64,000 nt of DNA from Micrococcaceae bacterium RIT 802 (GTDB lineage Bacteria > Actinomycetota > Actinomycetes > Actinomycetales > Micrococcaceae): assembly GCA_016892645.1 (NCBI GenBank), contig JAFEMX010000004.1, forward strand, positions 62,001 through 126,000, written 5' to 3'. Shown piece after piece: positions 21,211 to 30,090 of the stretch. Below the pieces are notes generated by a model. It was not told the DNA's origin. It saw only the letters and a list, made by a program, of their open reading frames with translations, and did not search any database. Each line of letters opens with the position of its first letter. The stretch's first letter is position 1. Both the position numbers and the translations under genes were made by a program.

Positions 21211-24033
21211 ATGCCTTCGACCCCGCCGGCCTTGAGCCGTCGTTCAATATTGGGGATCGCCCTGTCATGCGGGGTCCTTGCCGCTCTGGAAGCCCAACCT
21301 TCTGTTGCGAACACGCTGCCGCCGGGGGTGCCGGCCGCGTCACTTGGCAGGGCGCAAGGGGCCCGAGCCCCCATGCGCACCATCGGCGTCGAATCAGCCA
21401 AAGTACTGCGCCGCCACGCATCGGTATTCACCTCGGAACCGAAGCTCTCGGCATCCTTCCTGCGTGATGCGACGGGCCGTCTGAGAATCGCTGCCGGGTG
21501 CGCGGCGCTTGATGACCAGCTGCAGGTCGTGGACGCTGCAACCGGAAAGTTGGTCTACACCGCAACGCCGTTCCCCGGTTCGGGTGGTGGCGTTTCGGAG
21601 GTGCTGCTCGAAAAGAGTGGCGGTGCGCTGCTTGCTTTTGGTGCAAGCCCGTCCGTCATGCGCATTTCCAGTTCGCGGGCGGTATCCAAGGCATTCACTG
21701 CGGCCGCGGGAACGACGACTGCCGCCTATCAGCCGACTCGAGATTCGAGAGGCCGCATCTGGGTCGGTACCTATCCCACGGGTTCGGCGACGCGGTTCGA
21801 CCCGGCCACGGGGAAGAGGGTGCAGACGAAACGCCTTGGGCCCACGTCGCAATATGTCCGGGCACTGGCTGTAGATGAACGGGACTACGTATACGCGGGC
21901 ACCGGTGTGCAGCGTCCCTCGATGTTCACGTGGCATACCGAGCATCCCGACCAGATTACGGAAATCCCCCTGCCGGGCGTCGCCACAACGGGATACGTTT
22001 CCCGGATAGAAGCCCACGGGCACTATGTCTTCGTCTACTACAGCGGTGCGACCGGCAACCTGACCTTCAACGTGTGGCACCCTGCAACGAATTCCTGGGT
22101 CAACAGGCCATGGAACTGGGCGCCGTCTGCACAGCAGATGACATCGCTGCGCGGCAGCGGAACGGCGTACGCGGTATGGAACACCACCGTCAAGGGTGTC
22201 AAGACCCATAAGCTCATGGCCATCGATACGCGCAGCTTGGCTAGTGCGTTTGTCTGCAATGTCCCGGAACCGGCGGACACCATCCATGTTGACGGCTCGA
22301 CGGTGCATATCCTGGGGCCGGGGACCAGACCTACTTATACGCGTGTGGCGTTGGGCACCCGGAAGGCAACGGCGGGGCCAAGGCCACAATTTTCTCGACT
22401 CACCCGTGAAGTCCAAGCGCTCACCGCTTATGGGGAGAAGCTCTACTTCGGCGCCTATCTCGGCGACGGTATCTGCTCCCTGGACCCGGACACCGGGAAA
22501 ACCTGGAGGTCGGCGGCAGGGTCTGGAATTGGCCAGATCGAGGGAATGCACGTCCACGGCGGTGGTCTCTACGTCGGTTCCTACACTGGCGCCGAAGTTT
22601 ACCGCGTCGGCGCATCATCTGGCGTGGTCAAGCGGATCACCGATATGGATGACGAGAAGCAGTCCCGGCCACTGGCCTGGGCCTCTGCTGCAGGACGCGT
22701 CGTGACCGGCACGGCTGCCAAAAACGGGTTCACCACAGGTGCCTTAGCCATCTTCAACCCGGCCAATGACAAGGACATCCGGATCGTGGCCTCTCCAGTT
22801 TCGGGTCAAACCGTTGTCGGTCTGGTCGGCGAGGGCGACCTGGTGTATGGCACCACCTCCCGCATGGGCGGACATGGTGCCAAGCTGGACTCAAAATCTG
22901 CCCACGTATTCGCCTATAACGTGCGGACTCGACGCCGTGTCTGGGCCAGGCAACTCCTGAGTGAGAATGAAATCAATTCGCCCATTCTGGTGCGCGGCGT
23001 GCTCTACGTTTCCACCAATAACGGGATCATCCGGCTCAACAAGGCAACTGGTTCGGCCGTCAAAAACTGGAAGGTCATGGATCGGACAGCTGCCGTCGGT
23101 TATCGGACCAGCACCATTGCGTACCTGAAAGCGGCAGACAAGATCCTGCACGTCGCCGGCGGCGTCAGCACCGTGGTCGACGTCGCCCGAAACACCCAGA
23201 AGATCATGTTGAACGGCAAATTCAAGTATCCGGTGCTCACGCCAGCTGGACGGTTGTTCTATGTCGAAGACGGGAAGGACATCGTCGAGGTCGACCCGGT
23301 TCAGCGACCGACAATTCGTAGTTCCGCAGACCTCGTGAGCGTGGGATCCAACGGGTGGCTCTATGTGAGCCGCTCCAATAGGCGGGGGACCTTTGCCGAA
23401 CCGTTGCGTGCGGATTCCGGCTTCGAAGGATTTGTGCGGACGGTCAATGTCGTCGACTGGAATGACGATGGCTGTTTGGATGTCCTCACCACGCATGCCG
23501 ATGGACGTTTGGTGCTGCACAAGGCGGTGCGCACTGGTGGATTCGAAGCGCCCCGCATCCTGGGGAAGAGCGGGTGGGGAAAGCTCAATGTTGCGGCCGG
23601 CAAATGGGGATCCCGGAAGTCGGTGCTGTATTTGGATCGCCAGACAGGGGTGTTGAGGTCCCGGGACGTCCGCGCAAACGGGTCCCTCTCGTCATCACGG
23701 AAGTTGGCCAGTGGGTGGAAGGGGCGGTCCATTTCACTGATGGTCCCCTCCAGGACGTCGACCCCGGTCATACTGGCTCAAGTCGGCAATTCGCTGTATC
23801 GCTATACCCGGACCGCTAACGGGAAGCCGTCGAGCACGGGGAGACGGATTGCCACGGGCTTCGGAGGTTTGAGGGCCATGAGCCCTGTGGTGGGCCACAA
23901 GCCGAAACTGAATGGGATTGGATGGATCGATGAAGCCGGGCGGCTTCGGTACAACGATGTCGCCTCGGGTGCCGTTGGTCGAACCGCCAAATACAAGTCC
24001 GTGCTCAAGCACCACAAGTTGGCCAGCTACTAG
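21211..24033 (+). CDS. Secreted beta-propeller protein with C-terminal FG-GAP-like part
   Basis: 940 residues. The N-terminus reads LSRRSILGIALSCGVLAALEA, a likely Tat signal peptide. The body is a chain of beta-propeller-type repeats (DSRGRIWVGTYPTGSATRFDP, DYVYAGTGVQRPSMF, EKLYFGAYLGDGICSLDPDTG, GGLYVGSYTGAEVYRV, GVLYVSTNNGIIRLN). From about residue 720 a second repeat type begins with VNVVDWNDDGCLDVLTTHADG, an FG-GAP/VCBS-like Asp-rich loop that usually binds calcium. No catalytic residues can be named. It is a clear paralogue of the lipoprotein at 39336-41432 in the glycan locus, and the shared blocks are in the same order. Probable extracellular binding or scaffolding role; lower GC than the housekeeping genes. 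Confidence 0.85.
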   Translation: MPSTPPALSRRSILGIALSCGVLAALEAQPSVANTLPPGVPAASLGRAQGARAPMRTIGVESAKVLRRHASVFTSEPKLSASFLRDATGRLRIAAGCAALDDQLQVVDAATGKLVYTATPFPGSGGGVSEVLLEKSGGALLAFGASPSVMRISSSRAVSKAFTAAAGTTTAAYQPTRDSRGRIWVGTYPTGSATRFDPATGKRVQTKRLGPTSQYVRALAVDERDYVYAGTGVQRPSMFTWHTEHPDQITEIPLPGVATTGYVSRIEAHGHYVFVYYSGATGNLTFNVWHPATNSWVNRPWNWAPSAQQMTSLRGSGTAYAVWNTTVKGVKTHKLMAIDTRSLASAFVCNVPEPADTIHVDGSTVHILGPGTRPTYTRVALGTRKATAGPRPQFSRLTREVQALTAYGEKLYFGAYLGDGICSLDPDTGKTWRSAAGSGIGQIEGMHVHGGGLYVGSYTGAEVYRVGASSGVVKRITDMDDEKQSRPLAWASAAGRVVTGTAAKNGFTTGALAIFNPANDKDIRIVASPVSGQTVVGLVGEGDLVYGTTSRMGGHGAKLDSKSAHVFAYNVRTRRRVWARQLLSENEINSPILVRGVLYVSTNNGIIRLNKATGSAVKNWKVMDRTAAVGYRTSTIAYLKAADKILHVAGGVSTVVDVARNTQKIMLNGKFKYPVLTPAGRLFYVEDGKDIVEVDPVQRPTIRSSADLVSVGSNGWLYVSRSNRRGTFAEPLRADSGFEGFVRTVNVVDWNDDGCLDVLTTHADGRLVLHKAVRTGGFEAPRILGKSGWGKLNVAAGKWGSRKSVLYLDRQTGVLRSRDVRANGSLSSSRKLASGWKGRSISLMVPSRTSTPVILAQVGNSLYRYTRTANGKPSSTGRRIATGFGGLRAMSPVVGHKPKLNGIGWIDEAGRLRYNDVASGAVGRTAKYKSVLKHHKLASY

Positions 24034-24078
24034 AAGGGTCAATCAGCCCAGCCGGGAACCAGCGGCAGCCAACAGGGC

Positions 24079-24123
24079 GAGGTGTGGCGGGCACGCGGCG
24101 ATGATTCGTGTGCCCGCCACCTC
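24079..24123. terminator. Bidirectional terminator hairpin
   Basis: GAGGTGTGGCGGGCAC (24079-24094) pairs with GTGCCCGCCACCTC (24110-24123). The propeller gene and the ABC permease gene converge here. Confidence 0.7.
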
Positions 24124-24127
24124 TTGC

Positions 24128-26743
24128 CTATTCCGTCGCCAGCCCCTCCACGGGGGAGAGGCGTGCGGCGCGGCGGGCCGGGACGATCGAGGCGGCCAGG
24201 GCCGCCAGGACGCTGACGCCCAGGACCAGCAGCAGCTGTCCCCACGGCAGTGACAATGTCACCGTGGCGAAGGAACCGACCGCCGATTGGGCGCCGAGCA
24301 CCCCGTACGTGGTGCCCAAGACGATGCCCAGCAGGGCCGCGACGCCGGCGATGAGCACGGCCTCCAGTGCCAGCATGCCGCGCAGCTGCCCGCGGGTCAG
24401 GCCGAGCGCCCGTAGCAGCGCCGATTCCCGGGTGCGTTCGAGCACCGAGAGGCTCAGCGTGTTCGCCACCCCGATGAGCGCGATGAACACGGCCACGGCG
24501 AGCAGGCCGGAGACGACCAGCAGCAGCGTGTCGATGACCTGGGTGAACAGCGCCTTTTCCATCGCCCCGCCGGTGACCTGGTAGTCGGGCACCCGCAGCT
24601 CGGACGCCAACGACCTGCCCAGATCCTGCAGCTGGCCGCTGTCCAAACCGGGGGCCGCCTTGATCCAGAGCACCGGGTAGGCGGCCATCGAGTAGGAGCC
24701 GTCTTCGGTGGTGGTCTCCGCGACCGAACCGCCGGGGGCGTAGCCGGCTAGCTGCTTCGCCGTCGCGGTGGTCATGATCGCCATCGAGAAGTCCGACTGC
24801 GACCGCTTGACCTTCAGCGTGCTGCTGTCCGTGGACTCCAGCGCATGGACCTTCAGTTGCTTCGCCTCTTCGCTTTGGCCGGCGAGGACCTCGCCGTCGG
24901 CGGGAACGAGCGCCGGGTCGTTGAGGACCTTGGCGAGCACGTCGGCGTCGGCGGCGTAGAGGACGTCGCCCTTCTGGTCCTGGGCGACCGGGGTCAGCAG
25001 TGCGACGGCGGAGACCCCGTCGACTGTGGACGCCGTCTTCGCCTGGGAGTCGCCGAGCTGGGCCGAATCGGGCGCCGTCGTCCCGGAGCCCGCTTCGCCG
25101 GAGGAGCCGGGCAGCGGGGCGCCGCCGAACGTCTCGCCGAAGGCCGCGGGGGAGTCGACGGTGAAGTCGACCAGGTAGTTCCGGCCCAGTTCGGCACCGA
25201 ACGACTGCTTGGTGGTCTGTGCGCCGACCATCATCATCGACACCAGGGTGACGCCGATGAGCAACGCGGTGGCCGTCGCCGTCGTGCGCCCGGGGTTGCG
25301 GACCGCGTTCAGGGACGCCAGCTTCGCCGGCACCCCCGACCCGCTGAACAACCTGCCGACGGCGCGCACGGTACCGGGCAGGAACAGCGAGGCGAGCATG
25401 AGGATCCCGATGAAGGACAGCAACCCGCCGAAGAAGCCGACCAGCAGGTTGTGCGACACGGCACCGAAGGCGAGCAGCGCTCCGCCACCGAGCGCCAACA
25501 GCACCCCGAACACCAATCGCAACTTGCCGATGCGGTTGTGCACCGACGCGTCGTCCGCCGGGCGCAGCGCGGCCAGCGGGGCCACCGACATGGCCCGCCG
25601 GGCCGGTGCCCACGCGGCGATCAGCGTCATGATGGTGCCCACGGCCAACCCGGCGATGACCGAGATCGGGGAGACGGCCAACACGGCGAAGGACGCCTCG
25701 GGCAGCGTGGACACGTAGCCCACCAGCCCGGCCATCACGCCGATGGCCAGCAGCACGCCGAGCGCCGAGGACACCACGCCGATGACCAGCGCCTCGACCA
25801 GCACGGAGCGGCGCAGCTGGGCGCGCATGGCCCCGAGGGTGCGCAGCAGGGCCAGCTCACGGGTGCGCTGGGCGACCAGCACGGCGAACGTGTTCATCAC
25901 CACCAGCCCGGTCACCACCAGGGCGATGAGCGCGAAGACCAACAGGATGACGGTGAACTGGTCCTGCCCGCCGGTGAAGGACGCCAGTTCGGTGACGGTG
26001 CGCTCCTGCGCCGTCATGACCGAGGGATGCGAGATGCCGTGGGCCTTCAGCGCGTCGGCGGCGGCCGTGGTGACGGCTGCAGCGTCGGCGCCGTCGTCGA
26101 GGCGGATCATCAGTGACTGGTAGTCCGGGGCGGAGCCGACGAAGAAGGCATAGCGGTCGCCGGAGACGGCGACCTGCAGGTTCGAGCCCAGGAACGGGCT
26201 GTTCGAGGAGGTCGTGATGCCGGTGATCGTCGCGGTGTAGTCCAGCGCGCTGCCGTCGGGGGCGGAGCCGGTGACCCCGACGGTGTCGCCGGTGTTCAGG
26301 CCGTACTGCTCGGCGTGCTTTTCATCCACGGTCACCTGCGACCCGCCGGTGGGAGCGGTGCCGGAAACCAGGGTGGTGGTGCGCAGCTGCGCGTCGGCGG
26401 CGTAGGGGTGCACGACGGCGTTGTAGTCGCCGGTGCCGGTGGCGATGCGGGCCCCGGACGTGGTCTGCGGTTCGACGGCGGCGACGCCGGGGACGGCTGC
26501 CACCGCTTCGAGCTGTTTGACGCCGAGGACCTCGACGTCGGTGGTGGGCTGGTCGGTGTCGATGCCGGCGACCAGATCGGCGTGCTGGTAGGCCTCGCCG
26601 ATGCTGCGCTCCAGCGATGCGGTGGCCGAGGAGTTGACCATCAGGGTGGCCGAGAGGAAGGCGGTGCCGATCATCACGGCCAGCGTGACGGCGATGAGGC
26701 GGCGCGAATAGGTGCGGATGTTGGCGAGGGCGAGCTTGAGCAC
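24128..26743 (-). CDS. ABC transporter permease, FtsX/MacB type
   Basis: 871 residues. One N-terminal membrane segment (LALANIRTYSRRLIAVTLAVMIGTAFL), a large extracytoplasmic part of about 200 residues, then an FtsX domain with three segments including NTFAVLVAQRTRELALLRTLGAMRAQLRR, a middle pair of segments, a second extracytoplasmic part, and a second FtsX domain (NTLSLSVLERTRESALLRALGLTRGQLRG). This two-FtsX-domain layout is that of MacB/LolE-like exporters that act mechanically on peptides, antibiotics or lipoproteins. The substrate is unknown. Its start is 2 bases from the stop of the ATPase gene, so the two form one transporter. Confidence 0.93.
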   Translation of the reverse strand: MLKLALANIRTYSRRLIAVTLAVMIGTAFLSATLMVNSSATASLERSIGEAYQHADLVAGIDTDQPTTDVEVLGVKQLEAVAAVPGVAAVEPQTTSGARIATGTGDYNAVVHPYAADAQLRTTTLVSGTAPTGGSQVTVDEKHAEQYGLNTGDTVGVTGSAPDGSALDYTATITGITTSSNSPFLGSNLQVAVSGDRYAFFVGSAPDYQSLMIRLDDGADAAAVTTAAADALKAHGISHPSVMTAQERTVTELASFTGGQDQFTVILLVFALIALVVTGLVVMNTFAVLVAQRTRELALLRTLGAMRAQLRRSVLVEALVIGVVSSALGVLLAIGVMAGLVGYVSTLPEASFAVLAVSPISVIAGLAVGTIMTLIAAWAPARRAMSVAPLAALRPADDASVHNRIGKLRLVFGVLLALGGGALLAFGAVSHNLLVGFFGGLLSFIGILMLASLFLPGTVRAVGRLFSGSGVPAKLASLNAVRNPGRTTATATALLIGVTLVSMMMVGAQTTKQSFGAELGRNYLVDFTVDSPAAFGETFGGAPLPGSSGEAGSGTTAPDSAQLGDSQAKTASTVDGVSAVALLTPVAQDQKGDVLYAADADVLAKVLNDPALVPADGEVLAGQSEEAKQLKVHALESTDSSTLKVKRSQSDFSMAIMTTATAKQLAGYAPGGSVAETTTEDGSYSMAAYPVLWIKAAPGLDSGQLQDLGRSLASELRVPDYQVTGGAMEKALFTQVIDTLLLVVSGLLAVAVFIALIGVANTLSLSVLERTRESALLRALGLTRGQLRGMLALEAVLIAGVAALLGIVLGTTYGVLGAQSAVGSFATVTLSLPWGQLLLVLGVSVLAALAASIVPARRAARLSPVEGLATE

Positions 26744-26744
26744 G

Positions 26745-27494
26745 TCAGGCCCCCAGCGAGGCCAGCGCCGCGGTGACGGCTTCCGGCGTCGGGTCGGAGA
26801 GGTTGCCGACGAGTTCGCCGTCGCGCATCAGCAGCACCTCGTCGGCGTAGCTGGCGGCGACCGGGTCGTGGGTGACCATGATGATGGTCTGGCCCATCTC
26901 GCGCACCGAGGAGCGCAGCAGGGACAGGACCTCGGCGCCGGTGCGCGTGTCGAGGTTGCCGGTGGGCTCGTCGCCGAAGACGACGGCGGGGCGGGTGAGC
27001 AGGGCGCGGGCGACGGCGACGCGCTGCTGCTGGCCGCCGGAGAGCTCGTGCGGCTTGTGGGCCAGCCGGTCCCCGAGACCGAGGGTGGAGACCACCTGGG
27101 CCAGCCAGCCGGCGTCGTGCTTCTTCCCGGCGAGCTGCAGGGGCAGCAGGATGTTCTGCTCGGCGGTGAGGGTGGGGACGAGGTTGAAGGACTGGAAGAC
27201 GAAGCCGATTGCATCGCGGCGCAGGCGGGTCAGTTCGTTGTCGTTCAGCTGCGTGATGTCCTGCCCGGCGATCGTGATGGAGCCGGACGTGGCCGAGTCC
27301 AGGCCGGCCAGGCAGTGCATCAGGGTGGACTTGCCCGACCCGGAGGGGCCCATGATGGCGGTGAAGCGTCCTGTCTCGAAGGACACGTCGACGCCGGCCA
27401 GTGCGTGGACGGCGGTGGGGCCGGCGCCGTAGACCTTGGTCAGGCCGCGGGCGGACACGGCCTGGGTGGTGGAGTGGGTGTTGGTGATCGTCAT
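26745..27494 (-). CDS. ABC transporter ATP-binding protein, MacB/LolD type
   Basis: 249 residues. All ATPase motifs are intact: Walker A GPSGSGKSTLMH, Q-loop QSFNLVPTLTAEQN, signature LSGGQQQRVAVARALL, Walker B VVFGDEPTGNLD, and H-loop VTHDPV. This is the class that pairs with FtsX-type permeases, and it is translationally coupled to one. The ATG at 27494 has no Shine-Dalgarno sequence but has TAGATT 7 bases upstream, so the operon is probably transcribed as a leaderless mRNA. A TTG three codons earlier is the alternative start. Confidence 0.95.
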   Translation of the reverse strand: MTITNTHSTTQAVSARGLTKVYGAGPTAVHALAGVDVSFETGRFTAIMGPSGSGKSTLMHCLAGLDSATSGSITIAGQDITQLNDNELTRLRRDAIGFVFQSFNLVPTLTAEQNILLPLQLAGKKHDAGWLAQVVSTLGLGDRLAHKPHELSGGQQQRVAVARALLTRPAVVFGDEPTGNLDTRTGAEVLSLLRSSVREMGQTIIMVTHDPVAASYADEVLLMRDGELVGNLSDPTPEAVTAALASLGA

Positions 27495-27501
27495 GGTGAC
27501 C

Positions 27502-27507
27502 AATCTA
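27502..27507 (-). promoter_or_regulatory. Minus-10 box of leaderless promoter for the ABC exporter
   Basis: On the minus strand TAGATT is separated by exactly 7 bases from the ATG at 27494. Confidence 0.5.
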
Positions 27508-27654
27508 TGGCGCGGGTGCCCCCGAGCGGATCAGCCCGGCGGAGGGTATTCGGGCCGGGCCGGATCATACCGGGGTATGACCCGGGTTGTGCCGGGGGAG
27601 TCCCGGGGCGTGGCGGTCGTGGCCCGCGGTGGCGGCGCAGGTCACAATGGACGC

Positions 27655-28812
27655 ATGACCCTTCGCTCGACAACTGCTGCCGCCGTGCTCGCACCCGTGC
27701 TGACCCTGGCCCTGCTCACCGGCTGCTCCAAGCCCGCAGAACCGGCGCCGAGCCCGGCACCGTCCAGCTCGGCCTCCTCGTCCGCTGCGCCGCAGCCCGC
27801 CATCAAGTCGTCCGGGCTCTCGAAGGAGCTGACCTCGTTCGCGACGGCGCTCTACACCGGTAAGAACGTGCCCACGTCCGGACCGGCCACCGCCGCGTTG
27901 AAGACCGCGAAGGCCGCGCAGGGCACGCCGGAGGTGAAGGGCACCGCGGGGACCTGGAACAAGGAGCACTTCGCCGTGCTGACCAGCGGCAAGGACGTCA
28001 CCCTGGCCGTCAAGAAAAAGGGCAAGTGGACCGTCGTCGGCGGCTGGTGGCCCTCGCTCGGCATCAAGGACGCGGCTCTGGGTGGCAAGCGGCATGTGCT
28101 GCTGATGGGATCGGACGCCCGGGAGAAGAAGGGCGAGAAGATCACCGCAGAACGCGCCGACGCCCTGCAGGTGGTGGGGGTTGATGGCAAGGGCGGCGGC
28201 GGGGTCATGGGGATCCCGCGCGACCTCTGGGTCACCCAGCCCGGCGGCGGAAAGGCGAAGATCAACAACGCCATGACCCGTGGTGGCCCCGCTGCCGAGG
28301 CCAAGCTCGTCGCCAACGTCACCGACCTGCCGATCGAGGGCTACGTGCTGACCGGCTTCACCGGCTTTCAGAAGATGATCGACGAACTCGGCGGCATCAC
28401 CATCAACGCTCCCATGAAGGTCCGTGCCGTGCCGAAGGGCAAGCACCACGTCGACGGGTACGACGCCTTCTGGTTCTCCCGCGAACGCAAGACCCTGCCC
28501 AACGGCGACTTCGACCGCAGCTCGAACCAGGGCATCACGCTCGCAGGTATCGGCGCCTACGCCATCGCCAAGGGGCCGGCCGGGCTCGCCACCGTGCTGG
28601 ACACGGCCAACAAGCACGTCGTGACCGACTTGAGCGCGGAGCAGGCGCTGACCTTCGGTGCGTGGGCCTACCAGGCGGATCTGAAGAAGGTCGGGCACCA
28701 GGTCCCGACGGCCGATTACGGGTGGAGCGCGGACCGCCAGTCGATCCTGCGGATCACCGGAGCCACCGAGTCGGTTTTCAAGGATTTCAAGGACGGGAAC
28801 CTGCCCAAATAG
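27655..28812 (+). CDS. LytR-CpsA-Psr (LCP) family lipoprotein
   Basis: 385 residues. LCP enzymes transfer lipid-linked wall glycopolymers to peptidoglycan at the outer face of the membrane. The N-terminus is a lipoprotein signal (LALLTGCSK, Cys 24) followed by a Pro/Ser/Ala linker. The LCP core shows HVLLMGSDAREKKGEKITAERADALQVV, GVMGIPRDLWV, KINNAMTRGGP and AFWFSRERKTLPNGDFDRSSNQ, i.e. the conserved Asp and Arg residues of the pyrophosphate pocket. Lipid anchoring instead of the usual transmembrane helix is unusual but seen in some actinobacteria. CACAAT lies 6 bases before the ATG, suggesting another leaderless transcript. It opens the glycopolymer locus. Confidence 0.93.
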   Translation: MTLRSTTAAAVLAPVLTLALLTGCSKPAEPAPSPAPSSSASSSAAPQPAIKSSGLSKELTSFATALYTGKNVPTSGPATAALKTAKAAQGTPEVKGTAGTWNKEHFAVLTSGKDVTLAVKKKGKWTVVGGWWPSLGIKDAALGGKRHVLLMGSDAREKKGEKITAERADALQVVGVDGKGGGGVMGIPRDLWVTQPGGGKAKINNAMTRGGPAAEAKLVANVTDLPIEGYVLTGFTGFQKMIDELGGITINAPMKVRAVPKGKHHVDGYDAFWFSRERKTLPNGDFDRSSNQGITLAGIGAYAIAKGPAGLATVLDTANKHVVTDLSAEQALTFGAWAYQADLKKVGHQVPTADYGWSADRQSILRITGATESVFKDFKDGNLPK

Positions 28813-28856
28813 CGTGACCGCGATGCCTCCCCGATGCCGGATCGTGACTCTTTCGT

Positions 28857-28862
28857 TATGAT
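28857..28862 (+). promoter_or_regulatory. Possible minus-10 box
   Basis: TATGAT lies 42 bases before the ATG at 28905, which has its own GGGAGG ribosome binding site. No clear minus-35 box. Confidence 0.3.
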
Positions 28863-28904
28863 GGAGTCAGTGCCCTCCGGCACCCGGACATCTCAGGGAG
28901 GCAG

Positions 28905-30002
28905 ATGCGCCACGTCATACCGCGGTTCCCGCAGCGCCTTGCCCTGCGCTGCGCGGCCCTGCTCGGCGCCCTTCTGTTGGTCGGTTCGCTCGGTGTTTCC
29001 GCGGCGAGTGCGGCACCCTCCCCGGCCGACGAGTCGAGCCGCAAGCACGTCGAATTGTCCGTCCACGGCCGAGCCGACGTCCACGCAGCCGACGGCACCA
29101 ACGTGCTGCCAACGTCGGGCCCGGCGTCGCTCGCGCCGACTGCTGCCCCGGGCCAGAGCGCATCGGGCTCCGGGTCGACGGAGCCCAGCGCGACGGACGA
29201 TGCCTCTGGTGCCCCCGGTTCCCCACCGACCAGCCCCGCGCCATCGACCGACCCGTCGCAGACCGCGGAGCCAACAGACCCGACCGGGGAACCCACGGAT
29301 CCGTCCCCGCCATCGACCGACCCCACCCCGTCGCCCACCGAGTCTTCGAAGCCCGCGCCGTCGACGTCGACCGAGCCGACACGCCAGCCCACGCACCCTT
29401 CGACGCTGCCGATGCCGTCGCACCCTGAGACCACAACGACGCGCCCATCGGACGGTGCCACGTCGTCGAGTAGCGGCAGCGACGGCAGCCAGGCATGGAC
29501 CTCGGCGGGAGGCGGACGCCAGTACAGCAACAACGGCCCCCGAGCGGTGGAGCAGGGCGGCCAGCTCGACGCACGCACCGGATTCCACGTCGATGCCGCC
29601 ACAGGCTTCCCGATCCACCCCCAGACCGGGCTGCTGATCGACCCCTCGAATGGGCGGATGCTGTTGCGGGGCTCGCTGGAACCCAGCGACTTCGCCTATG
29701 ACTTCACCTCCGGCCAGATCCGGTTGGCGACGCCAGTCCAAAGCGGAGGCGATTCGGCTCCGGAACATACAGCGTCGTCCAGCGCGGCCAGTGCCTCTGA
29801 CGAGGACTCCACGACGGCTCCAGTCGGCTACACCGGTGGCGGCCCACAGACAGGCCAAGAGCAGAGGTCGACAACTGCCAGCATCGGCATGTCCCCGTCG
29901 ATGATGACCGTTGTGCTCGGAGCCCTGATCGTCATCGGCGGACTGTGGTATTTCTTCGTCTTCGTGCGCAGTCCCCGACCGAAGCCCCAGCACCGGGATT
30001 GA
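28905..30002 (+). CDS. Cell-surface protein with TG-DP-HP-TGLLI motif and C-terminal membrane anchor
   Basis: 365 residues, function unknown. In order: an N-terminal signal peptide (ALLGALLLVGSLGVSAASA), a long Pro/Ser/Thr/Glu-rich spacer (about 45-200) that would be extended and possibly glycosylated, a conserved block of about 55 residues (TGFHVDAATGFPIHP, QTGLLIDPSNGRMLLRGSL, EPSDFAYDF), a second low-complexity linker, then a single membrane helix (VLGALIVIGGLWYFFVFV) and a short basic tail. Thus it is exported and held in the membrane by its C-terminus. The next gene is a paralogue with the same layout. GGGAGG stands 3 bases before the ATG. Confidence 0.8.
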   Translation: MRHVIPRFPQRLALRCAALLGALLLVGSLGVSAASAAPSPADESSRKHVELSVHGRADVHAADGTNVLPTSGPASLAPTAAPGQSASGSGSTEPSATDDASGAPGSPPTSPAPSTDPSQTAEPTDPTGEPTDPSPPSTDPTPSPTESSKPAPSTSTEPTRQPTHPSTLPMPSHPETTTTRPSDGATSSSSGSDGSQAWTSAGGGRQYSNNGPRAVEQGGQLDARTGFHVDAATGFPIHPQTGLLIDPSNGRMLLRGSLEPSDFAYDFTSGQIRLATPVQSGGDSAPEHTASSSAASASDEDSTTAPVGYTGGGPQTGQEQRSTTASIGMSPSMMTVVLGALIVIGGLWYFFVFVRSPRPKPQHRD

Positions 30003-30090
30003 CGGTCGCTTGGGAATCCGCAGGCCGCGCGTTGGGTAAGATGATCTGGGTGGCTCGTAGCTGCCGATCCAGCTGGGAAGGGAAATAGCG

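Noticed and set aside
24039-25613. Long minus-strand frame overlapping the ABC permease gene
   Set aside because: Another frame of the certain permease gene, rich in Arg and Gly, without start signals.
29160-29460. Repetitive sequence as a possible repeat array or CRISPR
   Set aside because: The repetition comes from Pro/Ser/Thr codons in the protein spacer; there are no regular repeat-spacer units.
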